A stretch of 64,000 bases of DNA. Source: Accumulibacter sp964420975. GTDB taxonomy: Bacteria > Pseudomonadota > Gammaproteobacteria > Burkholderiales > Rhodocyclaceae. A program made the position numbers and the translations under genes. Of the stretch, positions 1 through 7,997 are shown in pieces. The stretch is taken from positions 1 to 64,000 of the forward strand of contig CAYQVH010000011.1 in NCBI GenBank assembly GCA_964420975.1, in the 5' to 3' direction. The notes beneath the pieces are model-generated. The model was not told the origin of the DNA. It searched no databases and was given only the letters and a program-made list of their open reading frames with translations. Every line of letters starts with the position of its first letter. Position 1 is the stretch's first letter.

Positions 1-221
1 GCTCATGAATGACTTCTGGAACCGGGTGCTGGCCTACTTCTGGCTGCCGGAAACCCAGTACGTCCTGCTCGCCTTCGCCCTGCTTGCCGTCGTGGCGCTG
101 CAGCTCGACAACTCGCTACAAACGGGCGATTGGGTCAAACTCGACGATCTCTCGGGGCGTGTGCTGCAGATCCGGTGGCGGCAGACGACGATTCGGACGC
201 GCAACGGCGAGAACGTCGTCC
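1..221 (+). pseudogene. MscS-type mechanosensitive channel, internal fragment cut by an IS
   Basis: The reading frame that is open from the left edge encodes a hydrophobic helix followed by a stretch typical of the MscS channel: LQLDNSLQTGDWVKL then GRVLQIRWRQTTIRTRNGEN, the start of the cytoplasmic beta domain that follows the pore helix. Homology stops at the Val-Val of ENVV, exactly where the terminal inverted repeat of the insertion sequence begins; the frame then runs about 20 codons into the element and ends at 286. The rest of the beta domain and the C-terminal cage are not found beyond the element. An ATG lies at 5, but the gene probably starts left of the window. Not expected to make a working channel. 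Confidence 0.7.
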
Positions 222-234
222 CCAGATTCCGCGA
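222..234 (+). repeat. Left terminal inverted repeat of the IS
   Basis: CCAGATTCCGCGA matches the reverse complement of the right end (CCAAATTCCGCGA) at 12 of 13 positions. Similarity decays immediately inside, as expected for a terminal repeat. Confidence 0.75.
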
Positions 235-337
235 TTCGAACCGCATAGAGCCTGTGGAAGGCCGTTATTTTCAGGCGTGCCGGTAGACTATCGGTGTTGA
301 AACGAACACCAGCTGGGTGATCAGGGGAGGCAGAGCG

Positions 338-1627
338 ATGAAGAAACTGGCACAGACAGTGCTTCCGTTCAAGGTCGAAGCGACGGAAGATCTGTTGACG
401 GCGAATGCCGGACTGGCGCTCTTCGGCGAGTTTATCCGGGGCATCGGACTGAACTGCTGGCTGGCAGCGGAGATGCCCAAGCCGGGCAGTGCTCGGGGCT
501 ATGAGGCGAATGCCTTCGTTCCCCCGCTGGTGCTGATGCTCAGCGGTGGCGGTCGGTCGCTGGAAGATCTGCGTACCCTCAAGAACGACACGGCCTTGAG
601 GCATATGCTCAAGCAGGAGGTCCTTCCCAGCACCGATGCCATCGGTGACTGGCTGCGCCGCAGCGGTGCCGGCGAGGGACTGGATGGGCTGGATCACATC
701 AACCAACGCGTCGTCGCGACGCGCTTGCGGCAGATCGGCATCACCGCCCACACCCTGGACGCGGATGCCTCGCAGATCGTGGCCGAGAAAGAAGCCGCAC
801 ACTTCACCTACAAGGGCGAACAAGGCGACCTACCAATGATCGGCCACTTGGCCGAAGCGGGAGTCGTGATCCATGACGATTTCCGGGAAGGCCACATCGC
901 CCCGGCGACGCAGAACCTCGAGTTCATCCAAGCTTGTGAAGCGCGCCTGCCCCAGGGACACCGCATCGCCCACGTCCGTCTCGACTCGGCCGGTTACCAG
1001 GCGGACGTCTTCAACCACTGCGAAGACACCGGCAAGACCTTCGCCATCGGCGGGCGGCTGGACGCCCCGACGTTGCAGGCCATCGCCGAGATTCCCGAAG
1101 CCGCCTGGAAGAGGTACGCCGACTGCGCCGTCGCCGAGACGGTGCACCGCATGGGCGAGACGAAGAAAGCCTTCCGGTTGATTGTCGTCAAGTACAAGCG
1201 CCAGGCCGAACTGTTCGACGATGTGCCGAAGTACCACGTGATCGCCAGCAACCGGGCCGAATCGACCGCAGACACCCTGATCTGGTATCGGCAACGCGCA
1301 GAGGTGTCCGAAAACGGCATCAAGGAACTGAAGATGGGCTTTGGCATGGAGCGCATGCCCTGTGGGCAGTTTGCCGCCAATGCCGCCTTCTTCCGCATCG
1401 GCGTCATCGCCCACCATCTCTTCGTGCTCTTCAAGCATTCCACCCTTGGCGAAGGCTGGCAGCGTCACCAGGTCGCCACCGTGCGCTGGCGCCTGTTTCA
1501 CTTGCCGGGCAAGCTCATCCGTCATGCCGGTGCCTGGGTCATGAAGATCGCCCGCGAGAGCCTCGACCTGTTCCATGGCATCCGCGCCCGCAGCTTCGCC
1601 TGCGCCGCTGCGAACCGCGGCCCGTAG
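338..1627 (+). CDS. IS1380-family DDE transposase
   Basis: Transposase of 429 residues, apparently full length. It carries the DDE group-1 pattern: DADASQIVAEKE around the first acidic residue, VRLDSAGYQADVF around the second, and RAEVSENGIKELKMGFG near the C-terminal Glu, followed by the family-typical NAAFFRIGVIAHHLF. It cuts and joins the inverted repeats of its own element. The reading frame extends to a GTG at 317, but AGGGGAGG at 323-330, seven bases before the ATG at 338, fixes the start there. No frameshift is seen, so the element could still move. Confidence 0.85.
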   Translation: MKKLAQTVLPFKVEATEDLLTANAGLALFGEFIRGIGLNCWLAAEMPKPGSARGYEANAFVPPLVLMLSGGGRSLEDLRTLKNDTALRHMLKQEVLPSTDAIGDWLRRSGAGEGLDGLDHINQRVVATRLRQIGITAHTLDADASQIVAEKEAAHFTYKGEQGDLPMIGHLAEAGVVIHDDFREGHIAPATQNLEFIQACEARLPQGHRIAHVRLDSAGYQADVFNHCEDTGKTFAIGGRLDAPTLQAIAEIPEAAWKRYADCAVAETVHRMGETKKAFRLIVVKYKRQAELFDDVPKYHVIASNRAESTADTLIWYRQRAEVSENGIKELKMGFGMERMPCGQFAANAAFFRIGVIAHHLFVLFKHSTLGEGWQRHQVATVRWRLFHLPGKLIRHAGAWVMKIARESLDLFHGIRARSFACAAANRGP

Positions 1628-1842
1628 CCCACGCCTTCCTTGACGGCTGAAACGAAACCCGGTGCGGCGAAGCACGGGGGAGTCCCGTTCGTCCCGAGCG
1701 GCTGCAATGATGCGAAATGGATCTCGCCAGCCTGTCTGACAACATCAGCGCGCGTTCGCCGTGGCCTCGCGCCTTCCTGCGCGTTCGTTCGGGCGTCGCC
1801 GGAGGCTCCCGAGCCGCGGTAGCTGGGCCGGCCCAATGGCAG

Positions 1843-1855
1843 TCGCGGAATTTGG
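1843..1855 (-). repeat. Right terminal inverted repeat of the IS
   Basis: TCGCGGAATTTGG is the inverted partner of 222-234. It sits 216 bases past the transposase stop, leaving a long non-coding right arm inside the element. Confidence 0.75.
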
Positions 1856-1869
1856 TTGGCATCGTCACA

Positions 1870-1899
1870 TTGAAGTCCAGGTCTGCTTCATGGTATGCT
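1870..1899 (+). promoter_or_regulatory. Sigma-70 promoter for the rpsB operon
   Basis: TTGAAG at 1870-1875 and TATGCT at 1894-1899 are separated by 18 bases, and TGG just before the -10 adds an extended -10 element. Predicted transcription start is about 1906, giving a leader of roughly 170 nt. The element lies just outside the IS end, so the insertion left this promoter intact. Confidence 0.6.
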
Positions 1900-1906
1900 T
1901 CGCGGC

Positions 1907-1930
1907 TTTTTCTGATTCCGGTCAGAAAAA
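1907..1930 (+). promoter_or_regulatory. Perfect hairpin at the 5' end of the rpsB leader
   Basis: TTTTTCTGA (1907-1915) pairs completely with TCAGAAAAA (1922-1930) around the loop TTCCGG. It begins at or next to the predicted transcription start. It may stabilise the mRNA or form part of an S2 autoregulatory leader; S2-mediated control of rpsB-tsf is known in gammaproteobacteria, but the same fold has not been shown here. Confidence 0.45.
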
Positions 1931-2074
1931 AATTGTGGCGTACCCTGCCGTGGTGCGCCGGGACGGCTTTCAGGCCTTCCCTACTACGCACATCCGCCTG
2001 TCAAGGGTGTCGGCGCCGAGCGTCGGCGGTAAGTGGGCGGATGGTGGTCCAACCCTGACATATGGAAGCAAGAC

Positions 2075-2818
2075 ATGACTGTAACAATGCGTCAAATGCT
2101 CGAGGCCGGCGTGCATTTCGGCCACCAGACACGATTCTGGAATCCCAAGATGGCACCGTACATTTTTGGTGCGCGCAACCGGATCCACATCGTCAATCTG
2201 GAACAGACTCTGGCCAAGTACGTCGAAGCCATGACCTTCGTCCGCCGACTGGCCGCCAACAAGGGGACCATCCTGTTCGTATCGACCAAACGCCAGGCTC
2301 GCGAAATCATGGCGGAAGAAGCGATGCGTTGCGCTTCCCCCTACGTCGAACAGCGCTGGTTGGGCGGCATGCTGACCAACTTCAAGACGATCAAGCAGTC
2401 GATTAAGCACCTCAAGGAACTCGAGACGATGGCCGAGGATGGATCGCTGGCACGCTTGGGTAAGAAGGAGGCGCTGATGCGAACCCGCGAACTCGAGAAG
2501 ATGCACAAGTCGATGGGCGGCATCAAGGAGATGGCTTCGCTACCTGACGCGCTGTTCGTGATCGACGTCGGTTATCACAAAATCGCCATCACCGAAGCCA
2601 ACAAGCTGGGCATTCCGGTCGTTGCCGTGGTCGACACCAACCATTCGCCGCGGGGTGTCGATTACGTGATTCCGGGTAACGATGATTCGTCGCGAGCCAT
2701 CCGCCTCTACGCGCGCGGAGTTGCCGACGCCATTCTCGAAGGCCGCAGCCAGTTGGTCGAAGAGATCCTTGAGGTGGTGTCCGAGGACGAGTTCATTGAG
2801 GAAGATGGCGACGAGTGA
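2075..2818 (+). CDS. rpsB: 30S ribosomal protein S2
   Basis: Protein S2 of the small ribosomal subunit, 247 residues (E. coli 241). The N-terminus TMRQMLEAGVHFGHQTRFW and the stretch VVDTNHSPRGVDYVIPGNDD are strongly conserved S2 signatures. The frame is open further upstream, but the ATG at 2075 gives the standard N-terminus and is preceded by GGAAG at 2064-2068. First gene of the rpsB-tsf-pyrH-frr block, behind its own promoter and a long leader. Essential for S1 binding and translation initiation in the known family. Confidence 0.97.
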   Translation: MTVTMRQMLEAGVHFGHQTRFWNPKMAPYIFGARNRIHIVNLEQTLAKYVEAMTFVRRLAANKGTILFVSTKRQAREIMAEEAMRCASPYVEQRWLGGMLTNFKTIKQSIKHLKELETMAEDGSLARLGKKEALMRTRELEKMHKSMGGIKEMASLPDALFVIDVGYHKIAITEANKLGIPVVAVVDTNHSPRGVDYVIPGNDDSSRAIRLYARGVADAILEGRSQLVEEILEVVSEDEFIEEDGDE

Positions 2819-2901
2819 GCGTTTGGCGCGTAGACGAGTGACGTCGGTAATGAAATTAACGCCGCCGCGATTCGCGGCGATGCGGGCAACTGGAGAGTGA
2901 A

Positions 2902-3795
2902 ATGGCGGAGATTACCGCAAGCATGGTGAAGGAGTTGCGCGAGAGGACCGACGCGCCGATGATGGAGTGCAAACGCGCCTTGACCGAAGCCGGTGGCGAC
3001 CTCGGCAAGGCAGAGGAGATCCTGCGCGTCAAGCTCGGCTCGAAGGCAAGCAAAGCGGCGAGCCGGATTACCGCCGAAGGGGTGGTGGCGGTTCATCTCG
3101 CCGCCGACGGACGGCTTGGTGCGATCGTCGAAATCAACTGCGAAACCGACTTCGTCGCCAAGAACGACGATTTTCAGCGGCTGGCCCGCGACTGCGCGGC
3201 GCTGATTGTCGCCCACGATCCGGTCAACGTCGAGGCAGTGGGGATGCTGCCGCTGGGCGACGGGACAGTCGAATCGACGCGGACGGCGCTGGTCGGCAAG
3301 ATCGGCGAGAATCTGGCCGTACGGCGCTTCGTGCGCATGACTGCGCAGGGGCGTCTGGCCACCTACGTCCACGGCGGCGCCAAAATCGGCGTCGTCGTCG
3401 ATTACGTCGGCGGCGACGAACAACTGGGGCGCGACCTGGCGATGCACATCGCGGCGGCCAAGCCGAGGGCGCTCGACGCCTCCGGGGTGGCGTCCGACCT
3501 GATCGAGAGCGAACGACGCGTGGCAACCGAGAAAGCACGTGAGGCCGGCAAGCCCGAGGCGATGATCGACAAGATCGTCGACGGCTCGATCCAGAAGTTT
3601 CTCAACGAAGTGACACTGCTCGGCCAAGTCTTCGTCAAGGCCGAAGACGGCAAACAGACGATCGCTCAGCTGTTGAAGGCCAAGGGGGCGTCGGTCGCCG
3701 CCTTCACGCTTTTTGTCGTGGGTGAGGGGCTGGCAAAGCGCTCGAACGACTTTGCCGCCGAGGTCGCCGCGCAAGCCGCTGCGGCGCAGCGCTAA
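2902..3795 (+). CDS. tsf: Translation elongation factor Ts
   Basis: EF-Ts, 297 residues, the nucleotide-exchange factor that recycles EF-Tu-GDP. The N-terminal UBA-like domain (VKELRERTDAPMMECKRAL) and the EF-Tu-contacting CETDFVAKND motif near residue 80 are intact; the core and C-terminal dimerisation regions follow in normal order. GGAGAG lies a few bases before the ATG. It follows rpsB by 83 bases with no terminator visible, consistent with the conserved rpsB-tsf transcript. Confidence 0.97.
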   Translation: MAEITASMVKELRERTDAPMMECKRALTEAGGDLGKAEEILRVKLGSKASKAASRITAEGVVAVHLAADGRLGAIVEINCETDFVAKNDDFQRLARDCAALIVAHDPVNVEAVGMLPLGDGTVESTRTALVGKIGENLAVRRFVRMTAQGRLATYVHGGAKIGVVVDYVGGDEQLGRDLAMHIAAAKPRALDASGVASDLIESERRVATEKAREAGKPEAMIDKIVDGSIQKFLNEVTLLGQVFVKAEDGKQTIAQLLKAKGASVAAFTLFVVGEGLAKRSNDFAAEVAAQAAAAQR

Positions 3796-3853
3796 GACCG
3801 TCTCCAAGCCGCGACGAGCGAGGTTTCTTCTGTTCACGGAGCCAACGACGACG

Positions 3854-4576
3854 ATGTCCCAGGAGACGCCGAAATACAAACGCATTCTTCTCAAGCTGTC
3901 GGGTGAAGCGTTGATGGGTAGCGACGCTTACGGCATCAACCGGCAAACGATCGCCGACATCGTTGGCGAAATCAAGGCGGTCGTTGATCTTGGCGTGCAG
4001 GTGGGTGTCGTCATCGGTGGCGGCAACATCTTCCGGGGCGTCGCGCCGGCGGCGACCGGCATGGACCGGGCGCAAGCCGACTACATCGGCATGTTGGCGA
4101 CGGTGATGAACGGCCTCGCGCTGCACGACGCGATGCGCGCCTCCGGGCTGTCGTCGCGGGTGCAGTCGGCGTTGAATATCGAACAGGTGGTCGAGCCTTA
4201 CATTCGTGGCAAGGCGATCCGTTATCTCGAACAGGGAAGGATCGTCATCTTTGCCGCCGGCACCGGCAACCCTTTTTTTACCACCGACACCGCAGCAGCG
4301 CTGCGGGGTGCAGAGATCGGCGCCGAAGTGGTGCTCAAGGCGACCAAGGTCGACGGCATCTATTCGGCGGATCCGAAAAAGGATCCGCTGGCCGTTCGCT
4401 ACGACCGCATCAGCTTCGATGAGGTGATCGCACAGAATCTGGCGATCATGGATGCGACGGCGTTTGCGCTCTGCCGAGATCAACAACTGCCGATCAACGT
4501 CTTCTCGATATTTAAGCGTGGGGCACTGAAGCGCGTTACGATGGGGGAGAACGAAGGCACGCTGGTGTTCTGTTGA
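3854..4576 (+). CDS. pyrH: Uridylate kinase
   Basis: UMP kinase of 240 residues, amino acid kinase fold, making UDP from UMP for nucleic acids and sugar nucleotides. Visible motifs: RILLKLSGEAL near residue 10, VIGGGNIFRG near 55, and FAAGTGNPFFTTDTAAALR in the phosphate-binding and UMP region. The longer upstream reading frame covers the end of tsf and is rejected; the ATG at 3854 gives the family-typical N-terminus MSQETPKYKR. The stop overlaps the extended frame of frr, and gene order tsf-pyrH-frr is the usual one. Confidence 0.97.
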   Translation: MSQETPKYKRILLKLSGEALMGSDAYGINRQTIADIVGEIKAVVDLGVQVGVVIGGGNIFRGVAPAATGMDRAQADYIGMLATVMNGLALHDAMRASGLSSRVQSALNIEQVVEPYIRGKAIRYLEQGRIVIFAAGTGNPFFTTDTAAALRGAEIGAEVVLKATKVDGIYSADPKKDPLAVRYDRISFDEVIAQNLAIMDATAFALCRDQQLPINVFSIFKRGALKRVTMGENEGTLVFC

Positions 4577-4587
4577 CGGAGAGGAAA

Positions 4588-5148
4588 ATGTCGCTTGCCG
4601 AGGTAAAGAAGACTACCGAGAGAAAGATGGCGAAGTCGCTGGAGGCGCTGAAGACGGATCTGGCGAAGGTAAGAACCGGCCGTGCGCACATCGGCCTGCT
4701 CGACCATGTTCTGGTCGAGTACTACGGTGCGCAGGTGCCAATCAACACGGTGGCCAACGTCACCGCGCTCGACGCGCGAACGCTCGGTGTTCAGCCGTGG
4801 GAAAAGAACATGCTGATAAAAGTCGAAAGAGCGATTCGCGACAGTGACCTCGGTCTCAACCCGGCGTCGCAGGGCGAACTGATTCGCGTACCGATGCCAC
4901 CGCTGACCGAGACCCGACGCCGTGAACTGATCAAGGTCGTCAAGGGCGAAGCCGAGGGAACGCGAGTCGCCGTACGTAACCTGCGTCGAGACGCCAATGC
5001 GACGCTCAAGGAGATGCTAAAGAATAAGGAATGCTCGGAGGATGAGGAGCATCGCACACAGGACGAAATCCAGAAGCTCACCGACCGTTATGTGGTCGAG
5101 ATCGACAAGTTGCTGAGCCAAAAGGAAACCGAGTTGATGGCCATTTGA
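4588..5148 (+). CDS. frr: Ribosome recycling factor
   Basis: RRF, 186 residues (E. coli 185), which with EF-G splits post-termination ribosomes. The conserved LAKVRTGRAHIGLLDHV in the first helix and RVPMPPLTETRRRELIK are present, and the long helical bundle is complete. GGAGAGG at 4578-4584 precedes the ATG at 4588 and decides against the in-frame TTG at 4573. It begins 11 bases after pyrH. Confidence 0.97.
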   Translation: MSLAEVKKTTERKMAKSLEALKTDLAKVRTGRAHIGLLDHVLVEYYGAQVPINTVANVTALDARTLGVQPWEKNMLIKVERAIRDSDLGLNPASQGELIRVPMPPLTETRRRELIKVVKGEAEGTRVAVRNLRRDANATLKEMLKNKECSEDEEHRTQDEIQKLTDRYVVEIDKLLSQKETELMAI

Positions 5149-5177
5149 CGGCTGCCTGAATAACAAGGCACCCGAAC

Positions 5178-5972
5178 ATGGCGCGCCTCTCCAGTTCGAC
5201 CCGCAACATTCCGGCGACATCGTCGGTGCCCCGCCACGTCGCGATCATCATGGACGGCAATGGGCGCTGGGCGAAGAAGCGCATGCTGCCGCGTTTTGCT
5301 GGCCATCAGCAGGGGGTGGAGACCGTCCGCACGATCGTTCGGACGTGTCTCGAACGCGGCATTGAATATCTGACGCTGTTCGCTTTTAGCTCGGAAAACT
5401 GGCGGCGCCCCGAAGAAGAGGTCTCGCTGCTGATGCAGCTCTTCGTCCGCGCGCTGAAGAAGGAAGTCATCAAGCTCGACCGCAACGGCGTTCGTTTGCG
5501 CGTAATTGGCGACCTGTCGCGATTTGACGTTGGACTGCGAACGCTGATCCAGGTCTCGGAACAGCGCACCGAAGCCAACTCGCGTCTGGTGCTGACGATT
5601 GCCGCCAATTACGGCGGGCGTTGGGACATCCTGCAGGCAGTCAACCGCCTAATCGACAACGAACCCGAGAAACGTGGAGACTTCACAGAGGGCGACTTGG
5701 CGCCTCATCTGGCCATGAGTTATGCGCCCGAGCCTGATCTCTTCATCCGTACCGGCGGTGAAAAGCGCATCAGCAATTTCCTGCTCTGGCAGCTTGCCTA
5801 CACCGAACTCTACTTCACCGACGTCCTCTGGCCGGAGTTTGATGTCGCCGCGTTTGACACGGCGTTATGGTCCTACCGACAGCGCGAACGCCGCTTTGGA
5901 CGGACCAGCGAACAAGTGGCCGTCTCAGCCCCTCCTCTCGCGGCGCTTGCCGGCAAGCGACTCGATGCTTAG
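5178..5972 (+). CDS. uppS: Undecaprenyl diphosphate synthase
   Basis: Cis-prenyltransferase of 264 residues that condenses isopentenyl diphosphate onto farnesyl diphosphate to make the C55 carrier for peptidoglycan and lipopolysaccharide. Signature motifs: HVAIIMDGNGRWAKKR with the catalytic Asp, FAFSSENWRRPEEEV, and LFIRTGGEKRISNFLLWQ. It has a roughly 15-residue extension before the conserved core and an Ala-rich tail. Its last eight bases overlap the cdsA start, indicating translational coupling. Confidence 0.96.
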   Translation: MARLSSSTRNIPATSSVPRHVAIIMDGNGRWAKKRMLPRFAGHQQGVETVRTIVRTCLERGIEYLTLFAFSSENWRRPEEEVSLLMQLFVRALKKEVIKLDRNGVRLRVIGDLSRFDVGLRTLIQVSEQRTEANSRLVLTIAANYGGRWDILQAVNRLIDNEPEKRGDFTEGDLAPHLAMSYAPEPDLFIRTGGEKRISNFLLWQLAYTELYFTDVLWPEFDVAAFDTALWSYRQRERRFGRTSEQVAVSAPPLAALAGKRLDA

Positions 5973-6798
5973 GACTCGGATCATCACGGCGCTGATCCTG
6001 GCCGCCGGATTCTGTTTCGCCCTGTTTGTTCTGCCGCCGCTGGGCTGGCTGATTTTCGTCATCGCCGTCACCGCCGTCGCGGCCTGGGAATGGGGAGCGC
6101 TGATGCTCTTGGGCGGAGCCGCAAGGCTGCTGCTCGGTGCGTTGTTTGTTGTTCTCTGCGTCCTGATCGCCGCCTGCGAACCAGCCGCCGTCGGTATCGG
6201 CGACGGCTTTGCCGATGCGGCCTGGCGACTGGGCGCCTGGATCTATCTTCCCGCCGCCGCCTTCTGGCTATTGGTCGTACCGTTCTGGCTCCGGCAGCGG
6301 TGGGGGGCTTCGGGCTCGCTGGGCGTGCTTACCGGCGCCTTGCTCCTCCTTCCGGCGTGGCTGGCGCTGGTACAGCTGCGTCAGGCAGGTCCCGGCGCGC
6401 TGCTGGCGGTCATGCTGGTCGTCTGGCTCGCCGACATCGGCGCCTACTTCGTTGGCCGTGGCTTCGGTCGGCACAAGCTTGCGCCGACTATCAGTCCTGG
6501 CAAGACGTGGGAAGGTGCGCTCGGGGGTGGCGTGGTGGTCCTGGTCTACGGCTTTCTGCTCTCGCCGATCCTGCCGGCCGGTCTTGCCGGCAATTTCTGG
6601 CTGATCGGGCTGCTGTTCGCTGCCTTGACCGCGATCAGTATCCTGGGCGACCTTTTCGAGTCGCTGCTCAAGCGACAAGCCGGCCTCAAGGACAGCAGCA
6701 ACGTCCTGCCCGGGCACGGTGGCCTTCTCGACCGTATCGACAGCCTGACCTCCACCTTGCCGCTGGTCGCGCTGATATGGCTACTGACGCCGCGTTGA
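5965..6798 (+). CDS. cdsA: Phosphatidate cytidylyltransferase (CDP-diglyceride synthase)
   Basis: Inner-membrane enzyme of 277 residues with about eight hydrophobic segments, making CDP-diacylglycerol from phosphatidate and CTP. ISPGKTWEGALGG and the C-terminal CDS signature LLKRQAGLKDSSNVLPGHGG followed by LLDRIDS are intact. The ATG at 5965 overlaps the uppS stop by eight bases and starts the first membrane helix (MLRTRIITALILAAGFCFA). A second CdsA-like protein is encoded at 17724-18677. Confidence 0.95.
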   Translation: MLRTRIITALILAAGFCFALFVLPPLGWLIFVIAVTAVAAWEWGALMLLGGAARLLLGALFVVLCVLIAACEPAAVGIGDGFADAAWRLGAWIYLPAAAFWLLVVPFWLRQRWGASGSLGVLTGALLLLPAWLALVQLRQAGPGALLAVMLVVWLADIGAYFVGRGFGRHKLAPTISPGKTWEGALGGGVVVLVYGFLLSPILPAGLAGNFWLIGLLFAALTAISILGDLFESLLKRQAGLKDSSNVLPGHGGLLDRIDSLTSTLPLVALIWLLTPR

Positions 6799-6809
6799 CA
6801 GCCCCGCTG

Positions 6810-7997
6810 ATGGCGACGCAGGCGCTGACGATTCTCGGTTCAACCGGCTCGATCGGGGTCAATACGCTCGACGTCGTACGCCGTCACCGCGCGCGTTTTT
6901 GTGTCGCTGCGCTTTGCGCCCACCGTCAGGTGGACGTGCTTTTTCAGCAGTGCGTCGAATTCGTTCCGCGCCATGCAGTCGTCGGCGACGCCGCTCTGGC
7001 AGCCAGCCTCGGGCGCCGGCTGGCGGCTGCTGGCTGCCCGACCGAAGTGTCTTACGGTCCGCAGGCGCTGGTAGCGATGGCGCAGCTACCGGAGGTCGAC
7101 ACGGTCATGGCGGCGATCGTTGGCGCCGCGGGACTCCCGCCGACGTTGGCGGCGGCAGAAGCCGGAAAGAAGATCTTGCTCGCCAACAAGGAAGCCCTGG
7201 TCATGGCAGGCGCAGTCTTCATGCGGGCAGTTAGTGAACATGCCGCGACGCTGTTGCCGATCGACAGCGAGCACAATGCCATTTTCCAGTCGCTGCCAGC
7301 GGACTACGGCGGAGACCCGGCGCAGAGCGGAGTCGCGAGCCTCTACTTGACCGCTTCCGGAGGCCCGTTTCGCACTCTGGCGCCTGCCGCTCTGGAGACG
7401 GTCACGCCGGAACAAGCGTGCGCACACCCGAACTGGGTCATGGGACGGAAGATATCGGTCGACTCGGCGACGATGATGAACAAGGGGCTCGAGGTCATCG
7501 AAGCCCACTGGCTGTTCAACGTTGCTGCCGACCGGATACGAGTGGTGATCCATCCCGAGAGCGTCATTCATTCGTTGGTGCAGTACGTCGATGGTTCGAT
7601 GATTGCTCAACTCGGGAACCCCGACATGCGGACGCCGATCGCCCATGCGCTGGCCTATCCGCAGCGGATCTCGGCTGGCGTCGCGCCCTTGAACCTCTGT
7701 GAGGTTGCCGCCCTGCGCTTCGAGGAACCGGACGCCGAACGATTCCCCTGTCTTGGACTCGCCTATCGGGCGCTTTCTGCCGGCGGCAGCGCGCCGGCGA
7801 CATTGAACGCCGCCAATGAAATCGCCGTGCAGTCCTTTCTTGAGCGCAGAATCGGATTTTCGGCCATTCCACGGCTGATTTCCGAGGTCCTGGATCGCCT
7901 GCCAGAGGGCGCCACACCGAATTCACTGGAAACTGTGCTCGCTGCCGACCGACGAGCGCGACGCCTTGCCGAACAATTGGTAAAGGAGGCGGCGTGA
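6810..7997 (+). CDS. dxr: 1-deoxy-D-xylulose 5-phosphate reductoisomerase
   Basis: Second enzyme of the MEP isoprenoid pathway, 395 residues (E. coli 398). The NADPH-binding ILGSTGSIGVNTLDVV, the metal and substrate region LLANKEALVMAG and LPIDSEHNAIFQ, and MGRKISVDSATMMNKGLE are all present. The ATG at 6810 gives the usual N-terminus; an in-frame ATG at 6777 inside cdsA would add 11 residues and cannot be excluded because neither has a clear Shine-Dalgarno sequence. The stop overlaps the rseP GTG (GTGA). Confidence 0.96.
   Translation: MATQALTILGSTGSIGVNTLDVVRRHRARFCVAALCAHRQVDVLFQQCVEFVPRHAVVGDAALAASLGRRLAAAGCPTEVSYGPQALVAMAQLPEVDTVMAAIVGAAGLPPTLAAAEAGKKILLANKEALVMAGAVFMRAVSEHAATLLPIDSEHNAIFQSLPADYGGDPAQSGVASLYLTASGGPFRTLAPAALETVTPEQACAHPNWVMGRKISVDSATMMNKGLEVIEAHWLFNVAADRIRVVIHPESVIHSLVQYVDGSMIAQLGNPDMRTPIAHALAYPQRISAGVAPLNLCEVAALRFEEPDAERFPCLGLAYRALSAGGSAPATLNAANEIAVQSFLERRIGFSAIPRLISEVLDRLPEGATPNSLETVLAADRRARRLAEQLVKEAA

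Larger units (their letters stand above)
222..1855 (+). mobile_element. IS1380-family insertion sequence, 1634 bp
   Basis: A single transposase gene is enclosed by imperfect terminal inverted repeats at 222-234 and 1843-1855. The total length and the DDE group-1 transposase fit the IS1380 family. The left end truncates an mscS-like gene; to the right lies the rpsB promoter region, with no remaining mscS sequence. The bases next to the two ends (TCGTCC on the left, TTGGC on the right) do not form a target duplication, so the present state may come from an adjacent deletion or recombination between copies rather than simple insertion. Confidence 0.8.
1628..2074 (+). other. Non-coding stretch: IS right arm plus rpsB promoter and leader
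   Basis: No plausible gene. Bases 1628-1855 belong to the right arm of the insertion sequence. Bases 1856-2074 hold a good promoter, an early perfect hairpin and about 170 nt of untranslated leader before rpsB; both are listed separately. Confidence 0.6.

Noticed and set aside
212..1865. Target-site duplication flanking the insertion sequence
   Set aside because: The bases next to the two terminal repeats do not match at any length from 4 to 6.
6090..6809. Upstream extension of the dxr frame across cdsA
   Set aside because: Residues are Arg-rich nonsense and overlap almost all of cdsA; homology to Dxr begins at the ATG at 6810.
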